DNA of 64,000 nucleotides from Caenorhabditis elegans. Lineage: Eukaryota > Nematoda > Chromadorea > Rhabditida > Rhabditidae. The stretch is from assembly GCF_000002985.6 (NCBI RefSeq), contig NC_003284.9, forward strand, positions 3,596,001 to 3,660,000, in the 5' to 3' direction. The position numbers and the translations under genes are program-made. Shown piece after piece: positions 36,555 through 48,855 of this stretch. The notes beneath the pieces are model-generated. The model was not told the DNA's origin. It worked only from the letters and a program-made list of their open reading frames with translations, and did not search any database. How positions within the stretch are numbered: position 1 is the stretch's first letter; the number at the start of each line of letters is the position of its first letter.

Positions 36555-37750
36555 TTATGCTTCAGTTTTTGGGCGAGAGTTGATCCACGACTTGATCGAG
36601 TCGATCGCAGTAATTTTTTCAATGAATTCCTGTAGTTTTGGATATTTTCGAAGTGCACCAGGCAAGATTTTGGAGTTCATAAACCAGAAAATGTGGAAAA
36701 TGGCAAGATCGGCGTAGGATATCTGAAATGAGAACACTTTGAAATGAAACAAAATTTGTTGAGTTTCAGTACAGTAGGAACAACATTTTCGGCAATTCTA
36801 TAAGTAGACACCTGCGGATTTACAAAATTTACGGCAATTCAATAATATGGTCATTCAGAAATGCGACAATTAGGAAAATGAACAATTATCAAGTTCAAAT
36901 TTTATTTTAAATGAAAACTTTTTGACGAAGCTGGAACATTTTGTTGAATTAGAAACTAGTTTTTTTAACATTAACGATAATATAAGCTCTGTTTTAGAGT
37001 AAATTTGATGGCACTTTTTTCCACAAAATGTTTTTTCGCAAAACCCCCATCATTACCTACCTTATCACCTACAAAGTAACCGGTTCCATTTGTGACGAGA
37101 ATGTTTTCAAACGCGCTGATGAACGGAATGATTGTGCTTTCGATGAGTTTTTTGAAGATTTCTACCTGAAATTCAAATATTTCCAATTATTTCTCTTTAA
37201 AGTTTCAGAACCTTTTTAGCATTATCTTGTTCTTTGAACCACGGTTGAATTTCGATGAGAAAATCCTCAACACATGCCACAAGCTCATCCATCTTTGCAG
37301 TCTCCCAGTCTGTTTCTCCGGCAAGTCCTTGAAAATTTATAAATTAATTACTTTATTTTTTGTGAGCTTTTTTTTTCCACCACCATTAGATTCAGTTATT
37401 CAAAATTTGATGTAATTTTTGATTATTATTTAACTCACCAAATACCTTTCCAAGATAACGCTCGATAACCCTACTTTGAGCCAATTTTGCACCATCCACA
37501 TATAAAACTGGCAGCTTTCCATGTGGTGTTGCTGAAAAATATAGGTAACCGCGTGCGTATACTCTTAGTTAATTTTCAAGTTTTCAAACCAATATCTCAA
37601 CTTTTCAACTCACGCACTTGCTTTAATTTCCGGCCATGCCGACTTTTCCACTCTTTCATCCGTGTACTGCACTCCTGCGTAGGCGAAGATAAGCCTTGCG
37701 GGCTCAGCTCTTCCCATCATATTGAAATATTGCAGTTTGTACTCCATCAT
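36555..37750 (-). CDS. gst-11: Sigma-class glutathione S-transferase
   Basis: Five exons join in frame: 37618-37750, 37439-37531, 37212-37327, 37061-37165 and 36555-36722. The product is 204 aa, the usual size for nematode sigma GSTs. The thioredoxin-like N-terminal domain reads YKLQYFNMMGRAEPARL, with the glutathione-activating Tyr at position 8. It also has TPHGKLPVLYVDG and the glutathione-binding QS dipeptide in AQSRVIERYL. The all-helical C-terminal domain includes GYFVGDKISYADLAIFHIF. It conjugates glutathione to electrophiles in the cytosol. Two Met codons open the frame; the first was taken. The symbol rests on my memory that gst-11 (R11G1.3) neighbours sax-1 on C. elegans X; the GST call itself does not depend on it. 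Confidence 0.9.
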
Positions 37751-38384
37751 GACTGAATATAGTTGAAATTAACAAAAAAAAAATGTTCCAAACGAAAACG
37801 AAAAGTGGTCCAGGGAAAAGTGTTGGACAATCAATTAGTGGTTGGAAGAGCACTGGGAAAGTGCAATCAAAAAATTTATAGTGCTCTAATGAAAGAAGTT
37901 GCACTATTTCTGAAGTTCAGTGAAATAAATTTGTTGTTATAGTCACGTAGTCAAATACTTGATTTTTCATTAAAACACAATATTCAACAGCACAAAACTA
38001 ACAAATAAAATTGATAGAGATTTGAATACAAACTATTTTTCAAGTTTGTGTGTTTTCTGAAACGGATCAATTTTGTAAAAACATAAAAAAGTTTGCATCT
38101 TGGTCAATAGCTCTAAAAGAGTCAAGAATCTTGACTCAAAATCATACAAAACAACTGTGTAGTTAAATTTATCAAAAGTTTAACTGAAAAGATTTTGATG
38201 TGCCCATGCAGATTGTTTCTGATAATTTAGTATTATTTCAGTTTGTTTGCTCAATGAAGGTAGAGTAAAGTAAAGTAAAAAAGAGCATATTTTTTTCGGC
38301 CTACCTGATATTTTTAATTTTTACCAATTTTTCAGGTCAGAATGTATTGTGCGGTGAAAACAAAGTGTGTAGACGTTTTAAAGA

Positions 38385-38460
38385 TGGAGCAGCGTCAGTG
38401 GGGAATGTGTTAACAATTTCTCCTACTGTCCCAAAATGACCAAATATCACAAAAAGTGAC
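38385..38460. repeat. Half copy of a dispersed palindromic repeat
   Basis: The segment ggagcagcgtcagtgggg, followed by a tract ending aatgaccaaatatcac, matches the arm of the fuller inverted-repeat element at 54973-55276. It also matches another half copy at about 62905-62970. Only one arm is seen here. Confidence 0.6.
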
Positions 38461-41400
38461 AATTACTCTGTTTTTGCCACTCATAATTTTGGAGGCTGTC
38501 CAATAAAAAAATTGTATTACTATTTTAATACTGTAATTCTATTTTAATTATTTGTATTAAAACATTGTAAGGGTCGGAACATGAAACATTGCTTGGGTTT
38601 TCTCAAAACCAAAAATTATGAAAAATCTAAAAACTTTAAAAGTGTTTTATTATGTTACTTGGTCGTTGTGAATTATTCTTAATGTATTTAGATCAAATTC
38701 CCATCTTTAAAAATATTGTATTGAATTTTTTTTTTCAAAAACAAGGCGTTCAAGTCTATGCAATATGAGAACGTTCCAAAATTGAAAACATTTAAAAAAA
38801 AACGAAAAAAAACTCCACAAATAAATTTTTGCAGTGGCGTAGGCGCCTCGACGAATTCCAAAAGTTTCAACGAGAAAAGAAATGAGAGAAGGCGTGATGA
38901 GATGCAATTTTTAAGTGCTGAAATGATTTCGGCAGGCGCCGGAGCGAAATTCAATTAACTACGGCTGCTCGTCTGAACGAGAAAATCGGGCGGGCCTCAA
39001 TCTGACGTATGCCTGCAAGGAGAGCTCACCAACCAAGCACCATCCCCCATCTTTTTGAGCACGAAGACGCCCCCTTTTAGAGAAAAAGAGGTGATGGAAA
39101 TGAAAAAAAGGAAAAAGTTTACGCTGATTGAAAACTAAATGAAAAAAAAACTTTGATTGGATATTTTTGGTTTACTATTAGATTTTGATTAGACAAGCAA
39201 AGCCAAAATGAAAATTTTGAGGCGAAACAACTTTGAGCAGGACAATCTAACGTCTAAACCCAAGTAGTCATTCACTGCAAAAACTTTTCAAGGAAAAGAA
39301 AAAAAACACGAAAAAAAAGACGGAAAGATGGAAAGGAGCAAACTCTATGTTAACAATGACTTTGAAAAAACATGCCTCTCTCTGACGTAGGAGCTCTGTT
39401 CTGCTTGAAAAGTTCGGTAAAACTGAAAAAAAAACGCTACTGATTTTTTAATTATTGTTGTTATTCTTCTACCCGAATATTTTGTTTTGCCAAACAGGCT
39501 GATTACGGAGAAATACATAGAAGATTACTGGTTTTGTCATATCAAATGAAAAACTCGTAAATATGAATATAACATTCAGAAAAAATTCAACTGAGCCCTT
39601 CATTTTTTGAGTATACATTTAAAGCAAAAGAAAGGAAATATTGAAACAAAATAGCCTCATTTGGGTAAAAAACGGAGAAACTATGTATAACTACGTAGGT
39701 GGATTATGGCAAAAAAATGTGAGAATTCTACTCGAACTCATTGCATGAATAATGCACCACACCATATACGACGAAACCGAAAATAGAAAAAAATATTTTC
39801 TAGTTTCTATGTATTTCACTAATGATCAGCGCTAATTGTTTGTCATAGCGCAAATTTGGTCAAAGTTTTGCTGGTTTTTTTTGAGTGATAAGGAATGTAC
39901 CCAAAACAGCCGGAATTATGTGTTTCAGGAATTTCCGAGTTAGGAAAGTCAACAAAATATTTATGCAAAAAAACCTCAAAACGTGGCAAAAAATTTCTGG
40001 AATTACTGGCACAATTGATCTTTTGCGAAAATAACTGGGTTGCAAATGAACATCAATTGTTTGATTTTGAATATATTTCTTGTTTTAAAAACCAGAATAT
40101 GTGGAACATGTACATAGTTAATTTTATTATTTTGTCTGATAAAAAAAATCCATTTACAAAACCTTCAAATGCATGTTTTTACTTCTTCAAATGTTCTAAT
40201 TATTTTTTTGATGTAACGTTAAAAGATACGTACTCACCTATTATATAGTTAAAATTTTGAACAGTTTAAGTTTATTTTAACTTAAAAATTACAAACTAAT
40301 AAAAATTTCCACAGAGTACTACTTGAATGGCAAAAATTCAGTTCAAGACTGTTTGAGGCTGCAATAGTCATAGAGGAAAATTGGTATTTTTTATATATAA
40401 TTTAAATCCTTCATGAAAAACACTATTTTAAAGTGCCAATATATTTTTTATGACTAAATTCTGTAATACAATAAGTAGTTTTATGAGTTACCTATTCAAA
40501 AGTATTTTACAAAATGTATGGCTAACATGTTGCCCAAAAAACACACTTCTAGTATGAGCGAAATAAATTTTTTATCTTTGAAATGTCAAATATCTTAGTC
40601 AGACTAATAAACTTCCCAGGTATTCATCTTACCTAGCAAGTTTATTTATAAATGACTGCTTTTGCCGCAAGGTCAATACTCAATTCGGTTTTTTTTTTTA
40701 CCCGCGCGAGGTAAGCAATGGAGCCGGAGCCATTTTCCGTTCCGAATAGGTCCCAAACGGATAAAAAGTGGTGGCTTCTCGTCACGCTAACTGATTTTAT
40801 TGCCACTTCTAACAAAGTCGTTTGAAAAGATAAGGGCACGCCAAAATGGAAAAAGGGAAATAGTTTTCTCCTTCTCGAATCCCTTTTTCATTCCGTGCAG
40901 TTATTTTTTCTCATTTATTCTCTTTCTCGGAAAGCCCATTAGTTCGATGGAAAATTACTGGCAAAGAAAATAGAGCACAGAACGTAAAACTCAGAAAATC
41001 AGAGAAAATCAGTGCACTCTTCCTTATTACTTTACTTTACTATAATCATGAGAAAATGAAAAAAAAAACGAACAGAATAAGAGGAAAACTGAGAAAAAAA
41101 CGAGATGAGATTGAGTTTGAGTTCTGTGAAGAAGGAAGTGAATCGAAGAGAAAGAGTAAATGTAACTCTCAAATTTTTTGTTGAAATTGTGATGAAAAGA
41201 TGCGAAAAGAAAAAGGAGAGGGTACTTTTCTAAAGCACACTTGACAAGGCAAAAGTTTTCAGGAGTCAATGTATCTTCCAAAGTGAAACTTTCCGAACTT
41301 CTCAAGCACATATGTAGTATAGTTCGGTGCAAAAAAAGACTCCAATCCTGTCGTCCTTGTGCACTTGACAAATGATTCATTTAAGACTAAAAGTTTGTCT

Positions 41401-43495
41401 TGGAAGTGGAAACGTCTGGGGTGGTTGCAAAGTGAAAAAAGAATAGGCAAATGATGAGATATGTGAGCTTTTTTGGAAATTCGAGGAAAAACGTGGATGT
41501 TTGATATAACGAAAGTTGTAGCAATGATGTCACTTATAAGTTTAAGGTCTGAAAGTTTTATATGGAAATTGCTTAAACTATGTAGCCGAATTTTTTCATT
41601 TACAATCAAAAGTGAGTTTTTTACTTTTATTTTCTTCAAATGATATGTTTCAGTAATGTTTTCATTTTTTTTTGTATTTTAACGGTAAAGTTAAGTAAGG
41701 AAACCCGCAAAGAATTTCAAAACTTCTTTAAAAATCCGAATTTTTTAAAAACTTGGTAATTGACCAAAACGTTGTCTGAAAAAACTAATATGTATGTGTT
41801 TACGTATGTGTTTATGTATGTGTATATGTATGTGTTTAAACCATATTCCAAGAGACAAAAATTAATCTTTACAACGACCTCGGTGGTATCGTATTTTCTT
41901 CAATATTTCATGAAAACTTGCCAGTATTTTTTGATATCAAAGGTTATGATCCCCAAATATTCTTAAATATCTCAAAAATAACAGATATTAGGTCAAAAAC
42001 CATAAAATTGTGTATTAAAATGCACACCTCATCTTTCTTCTAAATTTAGAAAAAATTACTTTTTTATATCCGAAAATTTATTTTAAGATAGCTTCAGCCC
42101 GAAAATGTGAAAAAACAAATTAAAACTTTTTAGCACTTTTTTGAAATTTCAATTTATTTACAAGTGAAAACACTTTTACTACAAATCTCATAATACTGGT
42201 TGTCAACGAGTTTTATATTATATATTTTTTTACGCCCTAATTACTTCCATTAGAGAATTGTACAGATTCGAATTTGGAGAAATTCTCCAAATCAAAAAGT
42301 GAAACTTATTCTATTTTGTCAATGTGCTATATCAGTTTGAAAATCTGAAAATATTTGTCTAGTAACAAGAAACATTAGAGAAACAAGTCGTCAGTCAAAC
42401 GCCAAATGAAACAGAATACGATGATGGCAGAAAAGAGGGGGGGAGTGGTGCAAGGCCGGTTGGATAGACAGGAAGAAACGTGGTTGGCTCTTTGAACGAC
42501 AGGAGAAATGTGATATGGACAACACCGCTCAATTTGGAATAATTCAGTGAGCTCCATGGACAAGGGTTTTTCTTGAGAAGGAAATGGCCGGACCCCGGTA
42601 ACATAAAGAGCGTGTACGCCCGATTATTTGTTTTCTGAAAGGGAAATTACGTGCACATTTCTATTTAAAGAACTTGGAATTATATTTTTGATAATAACAA
42701 TTAAAACTACTGAAACTGATCAGAAACATTTCTGATAAATTATTCAAATACGCCTGTAATTTACAGAAGCCCTATGGTACTTTTACCGCTTCTCCACTGT
42801 AATGTAGATAATGTAAATTTTAAAAATGGTGCCAAACATAACTAAAACCTGGTTTTGATGAAATATCAAAAACATACTTTTAATTAACAATTTGTTATTC
42901 GATCATAAATTTTTCGTTATTTCCTACTCCTGAACGTGAGGAATGCAATTTGCCTCAAATTAGAAAGCAGGTGGTTTTTGTAATTTTATGTTAGTTACGT
43001 TTGCATTTGATATTTGTCACTATAAAATGTCTACTTTCAATTTTTGGAATTTAACTGCAAAACATTCTAGCGTGCTGAAAACCAATAACAAGCTTCTCAC
43101 GACATCTTCAAAATTTTCTTGGAAACCGGGAATCAAAGTTTTCTGCGTTGCAAGTCCCTTACGCAAATATTGAAAATAATTTATTTCAAATTGAGGTTTT
43201 TTTTTTCATTAAATCAAGGAAGAGCCCAACTCCAAATGAAAATGATATTTTCTGAATGTTTACTCAGAATACATCTTTGGAGTTTATCCTCCAGTTGAAT
43301 GAATTTTCAAGAATGAACAGGAGGTGAATTTTAAAACTTTTTAGACTATGTTAATTCTAAATTTGAAACAATTGAGAAGTTGAGCAAAACATAACTAGTA
43401 GGAAAAACGAGTTATTTGGGAAAAATTGGGGGAAAATATGAATCAAAAAGAATGAATGACAGAAGGCAAGTGTGAGTTTTTTATGATTATTTTTA

Positions 43496-43501
43496 TTTAT
43501 T
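43496..43501 (-). terminator. Poly(A) signal AATAAA of the SMP/C2/C1 gene
   Basis: AATAAA on the minus strand begins two bases past the stop codon (43504-43506). A second AATAAA lies at 43492-43497. The 3' UTR must be very short. Confidence 0.65.
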
Positions 43502-43503
43502 GA

Positions 43504-46500
43504 TTATAATCCTTCACTGGAAATAAATTCTTCCAATTGATAATGACTGAGGAAGTGAGCCCAATCGACGTCTTTTGCTCTGAATTTACATTTTTAGAAT
43601 TTTTGTAAAATTTTCCCGGATAGTTCTTGAAAACTTACATTTGCAGTTTGGAAACATTACTCTGAGTGCAGAATGCATCGGTTTTGTAGTGACAAGTTTT
43701 ATGGCATACCATTTTGCAGTCTGAAAAAAATTACGTGTATCTAACAACACATTCCACAAAAGTACCTCTGCACTGATAAGCTTGCTTGGAAAAACTGCTT
43801 CGAATCCTTTGCTGGCACACATTGCACGTGGCACCGCTGCAACTAACATTAGTATCGTGTTTTTTGACTTTAACATAAAGTGAAACAGGACAAAGACGAT
43901 ACAAGTGAGGACACTCGAATAAAATTATTACCCTTTTACTTTGACGGCAACAAATGTATGATCGTTGTAGATGTGAAGTTTCTTTCCTTTCCTCATTAAT
44001 CGAGATGCAGCTGGCTCATTGAGCATTGCTGGAGGGATGAGGAAGTATCTGGAAAAGTTTAAGAATAAATTAAAAGTTTAAGAATAAAGTGTTGAAACTT
44101 TTTGGCAAACTTTTAACAGTTTTTGCCAGTTTGGCTAGAGGCGCAAGAGCTCTAAAGATGCTCTGTTTTGCTAAATAGAAGATGCGCCTGCCTTTCCACA
44201 TTCGCAATGCATAGCGCTTACTATTAGGATCGAACTTCAAACCATTCAATTTGAACTGACATATTCTCAGAAAAATTTTTAAACTCAACAAAATAGGATT
44301 TTAAAGAACAATTATTCTTCAGTTCATAATTTACTTTTTTAAAGTTATGATAATGCAACCTTTAAGAAAATGTTGATGTAACCAAACTAATATTTTCTGA
44401 AACTTCTTGTGTAATCAACTCACTTTGCTTGTTTATCCTGATCTAACTCAAGAATAAGTGTGCTATGCTGATACAAACTCTTCGTAGACTCTCCACTTCT
44501 TCCTCCGACCGAATGCGTCTCCCGATATTTGTCGTTTGATGAAACTGCATATCGAGTTCTGCTAGGATCTCTAGATGGTGGTAGAGATACTGCTTCTTCC
44601 AACAGCTGATTATTCTCTACGTCGACTGATTTTGATCTGGAAATTGAACATTACAAAAGTTTCTGGATAACCCTATACCTTTTTTGACTTCTGCCTCGTC
44701 TACCACTGAGCCTATCTTTCAGTTCACCGAAGAATGAACGATCTCGTTTCTCTGTTGGAGCCTTCTTCGACTTGTCTCTGCTCTGTCTAACATCCAGTTC
44801 TTCATGAAACTCGGGTGGCGCTGTTTGATCACGATAATATTGCCCATTGTTTCCATTTTTGGATGGTCTATCTAAAGTACTAGACGCAGACATGCTCTGC
44901 GCAACTGATTGAAGTTTTGCCTCAAGCTCGCGAGTCTTCGGGTCATTGTGGTTTTTGAATTGGCGATCAAGAATTTTCTGCGTTGCCGGATCAACAGCAT
45001 TTTCAAGTGACCCATGAACTGATTGAATAGTAGGCTTTTCCTTGAGAGTCTGAGAGACTGTCTTAACTGTCACAGTGGTAGTTTTTGAAGGTACAATTGG
45101 CTCATGACCATCAAAGTTGTCTGAAATATCTTAGGTACTATATTGGACATAAGTTGTGAGCACTATACCGTGTGGGTCATATATCGGTCTTCTATGCGTT
45201 GTAAGTGTCTCTCGGAATTCAGAACCGTTTGGATTTGTAACTTTAACCGTGTCTGTCAGTTTTCCAGAAGTCAACAAATTTGGGTCATAGAAGAAGTCAA
45301 ACTGAACAGTGATCTCTCCACTGATCGCATCTTTTCGATATGGTCTTCCTTGAAGTTTCAAAGAGTGAACGGTCTCCCCACTTCTTCTGATTTCCTCAAA
45401 GTTAACAATAGCTAGACCCAAGAATCCTTCATCGTCGTTCATGTGAAGCTTGTCATTTCCCTCGTAGATTTCGAAAAGAATTTCTTCAGTTGCAGGGGTC
45501 AAATCGCTGAAACCATATTTTTTTCAAAAAAGTTATTTGGTATTCCATACAAATCAAAAGTTTCCTCCCAAAACGGATTTGCATTGATTCCCTTTGTGGT
45601 TGAGTATTTTTGAGCTGGCTCATCCATTTCAACATTTACAAACGGTTGAGAAACTTCTCTCCCAAGGCGACTTGCTTTGATGACTTTGATTCGCATTTTA
45701 TTTGGAATAGAATTTGTGTTATAGGATGGACTGATCAACTGAAACAACCATTTAAAAAATGAAATTCAATTATAATGGTTAATGGACTTAAAACTCACAT
45801 GAGATTCGTTTAATTTTTTGAACATCTCAGGAACATCCCCAGATGGACTATTGCTTCTATGAGAAGATTGGGTACCATAAGCGTCCACGTGAAGGTTGGT
45901 GTCATAGTTGTTGTACGAGTTGCGCATTGTTCCAGATGGGGAATGGGTCTAAAAAAAATTAAATTTAAATTTAAATTTTTTGGCCTTCCCAATTTTCCTA
46001 GTCTCTCTTGTGAAAATAGTGCTGAGATTGATTGAGCTAGTGCAAAAATCGCTTCATTTTTCAAGAGAACATATATTTAAAAAAACCATCAGTTTATGAG
46101 AATGCCTACTTTCTGGCGAAGCGGAAGCGAGAGAGCGTTCGGCGATGAGAGATTTAGGTCCCCTCGCTACAAGATATTCGCGCGCCAAAATGGTAGGAAT
46201 TATATAATGATCTGATTGTTACTTGCTTAATATATTGTCCAAAACAACTCCTAAATATTTCTTCAACAAAAATACATAACTTACAATTTTGTCAATTTCT
46301 AAAATCAACAATGCCTACTTCCAAAATACAATTTATGTTTTCGGCTTTAACCAATTGTCAAAACTATCTCAGGTGAGAATTTTCGGCAATTATCGAAGTC
46401 CTGGTATTCAAAAAATTGCACCCTGATCACATTTTCATGACTCAAAAATTGGCATCAAAATTGAATCTGATTGTGTAATTGCAAAACAGAAAGTTTTGTT

Positions 46501-48855
46501 TTTCAAATTATGCTCATATAGACATTTTTACCTTTATTAGGTGAGTATAATAAAGTCAATTAACTCACTGGTGGATTATAGATAGTTCTGCTAAAAGTGT
46601 CAGCAAATGTATTTCTCTCTTCTGGCATCTCTTCAGATAAGTTGATATTAGTAACCGCCGACAACAGGCATCTTCTGATGCTTTCTTCAACCATTGGAAT
46701 AGACACTTGATATTGAGCATTCGGATCGGTATTCCTCAATTCTATATCCATTTCCGGTCGTCCACTGAAACAACCCATCAGGTACAATTGGTTTGCAATG
46801 CAAGCCATTCGACATTCCACCTGAAACAACATGGATATCCCGAAAAATTCGAAAATCGCAAACCTCTCCTCTCAAATCGACAATCGAAACGTCGTAATTT
46901 GAAACTATCATTCTCTCGGGAGTTCGTTGTGAAGAGACCAACCGCAGTTTTACACATGGCAGATGCACGTTAGAGCGGACAGTCTTAAAATTCAAATTAT
47001 TAAAAAAAAATGTTTCCAGACGCATAATACTAACCAAATGATCTCGTGGTCCGTGTTCAACTCGCACATTACTAATCTTTGGTGGTTGTAGCACATCGCT
47101 GTGATCTCCAAATCCCTCGAAAAGCACTTCACATTTTGTCTGCAATATGAGAATGTTGTGAAAAACGCGTCAACGACAAACACAGATGTACCGGAGATGT
47201 CACTTTTTTAGCGGCCTCGTTCAATGATTTAATCCACGCATCCATGGGAGCGGGCACTTTGTGAAAGTTTGAGTAAAGCCATGAAACTATTTCGTTCGAC
47301 CATTCGCCGCTTGAGGTATGAGTTCCGCCGTTTGCAACACCGTTTCTGAAAAGATATTCTGAGTACTGTGAGGTTTAAGCAATAAATGTTTTGGGCTGCG
47401 TCCGCAAACATTTTTAATTTTGTTCAACATTTGATATATTTTTTTATCATCCTACACAATTACCTTCTGCGTGTTTTGGTAAACTTTTTTGAATGGTCTG
47501 AAAACAAAATTAGTCTGGTTTCGGAGCATAAAAAGTTTTCAAAAAATTGATTAAAGCAGCAATTTCCAAAAAAAAACCGCCCGACGCATTATGGAAACAA
47601 TTTTTGGCAATTGGCAATTTTAATACAATTTTTAAAAATCTTTTCTCATTTTCAAATCAAAACTGATAGTTCAATCCAATAAAATATTTGACTTTCTTTT
47701 GCCACTATTTCAATAAAAAAGTAATTGACCAACATACCAAAATAGGTCATCTTACAAAATTTCCAAAAAAAAAAAACAACTTTCGCACACCGTTAGTATT
47801 TACTCCTTTTGATACTTACTAGAATAGCATTTTATTAAGCCTGAAACTACAGAAAACTTCCGTTTCAATCCAAAAAATCTACAGCTAAACATTTAAATAT
47901 TGAATACATGTTGACGTTGATGGCGTGTTTTTTCATCACAGATAAAAATTAAAAAAAGACTAATTTGAGTATCTTACTTTTTGTGTTCATGAAACAACAT
48001 TTCAATTGTGATAGTGATATGACCAAGTCCAAGAGACACTTATTACAAACTCTTCATCAAAGTTTTGTCAGTGCTTCTTGTATTTTTGTCAGTGCTTTTT
48101 GTAATTGTGTTTCAACCAGTAGACTTTATCTGTAGACTTCACGTCCTTTTTGATCTCCAACTCTCTCACCATCAAATTGAACGGAGAGTATGTTCTAAAA
48201 GGTGAGACGTTGAAGTACGCGCTGCTCGCATCACCCTGTCTAATATTTGAACAGAGAGCTCGAGCTCGCACTAAATATCGATGCTTGAGCATGGCGGCAA
48301 AATGCTACTACTGGAGCGCTACAATGTTTCAAAAAAGTATCACGTTCAAATTATCACTTACCCAGAGACCGAACTGCCGAATGTGGATGATGTATGAGCA
48401 GCTTCGCCGGTGGATCCAAGATGGTTTAGGGCAAAGTAGCAGAGAACTGCGACAAGACCCCATGAAAGGATCACCCACAGCATCTCTCCAAACAGCCAAC
48501 CCAAAACTAAAATTCTTCTTACTTATAAAAAAATTAAATCAAGACATGCATTTAAGTAAGTTAGTGTAATGTATTTTAAAACAATGAGTACGGATTCAAA
48601 AATAAAACCTTGTAGGAAACTTGTGTAGTATAGGATTTTCCATATAACGCTGCATAGTAGAATAGTAAGAACTACGGATACTAGAACTGCAAGTGGAAGA
48701 ATAAGTTGGCCGTAGGTAGCAAATGTTTCGGATTCGATGGCATCTGTATAGAGTTGAATGGCATAATTATAGGCATTTAACACTTTTTCTTGAAATTGTT
48801 TGGCATGATGCTTCGGACTTTTTAGAAGCGATTCGAATCGTTCTCCCGACAACAT
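43504..48855 (-). CDS. pdzd-8: TM-SMP-C2-C1 lipid-transfer protein, PDZD8-like
   Basis: Sixteen exons: 48609-48855, 48362-48506, 48253-48318, 47192-47345, 47035-47139, 46864-46983, 46569-46820, 45799-45948, 45551-45738, 45169-45506, 44679-45120, 44424-44636, 43932-44048, 43766-43836, 43639-43720 and 43504-43579. The product is 921 aa; exon 3 is the least certain. Two hydrophobic segments lie near 55-78 and 91-112. The SMP lipid-transfer domain is about 155-363, a C2-like domain about 425-560, a basic linker (RLSGRRGRSQKR) near 730, and a C1 zinc domain 837-887 with perfect H-x12-C-x2-C-x14-C-x2-C-x4-H-x2-C-x7-C spacing. This suits an ER protein that moves lipid at organelle contacts. An ATG at 48483 could give a short one-TM form. 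No PDZ is visible. The symbol follows architecture and remembered location. Confidence 0.82.

Larger units (their letters stand above)
37751..43503. other. Long intergenic region
   Basis: No supported exon in 5.7 kb. A half-palindrome repeat lies at 38385-38460. A GC-rich patch at about 38830-39070 contains gtaggcgcc/ggcaggcgccgg and was not assigned. A microsatellite of tatgtatgtgttta type lies at about 41788-41840. There are several chance frames up to 126 codons without matching splice sites. The right end is the 3' flank of the SMP-domain gene. Confidence 0.45.

Noticed and set aside
39895-40248. 117-codon plus-strand frame in the long intergenic region
   Set aside because: A/T-driven composition (Asn/Lys/Phe/Tyr), no splice or poly(A) context and no recognisable motif.
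41027-41639. Overlapping minus-strand frames of 117 and 126 codons
   Set aside because: They overlap in different frames, lack acceptors or donors in phase, and show no domain.
48150-48569. 139-codon plus-strand frame
   Set aside because: It is antisense to exons 2 and 3 of the SMP gene, which carry a TM and splice in phase.
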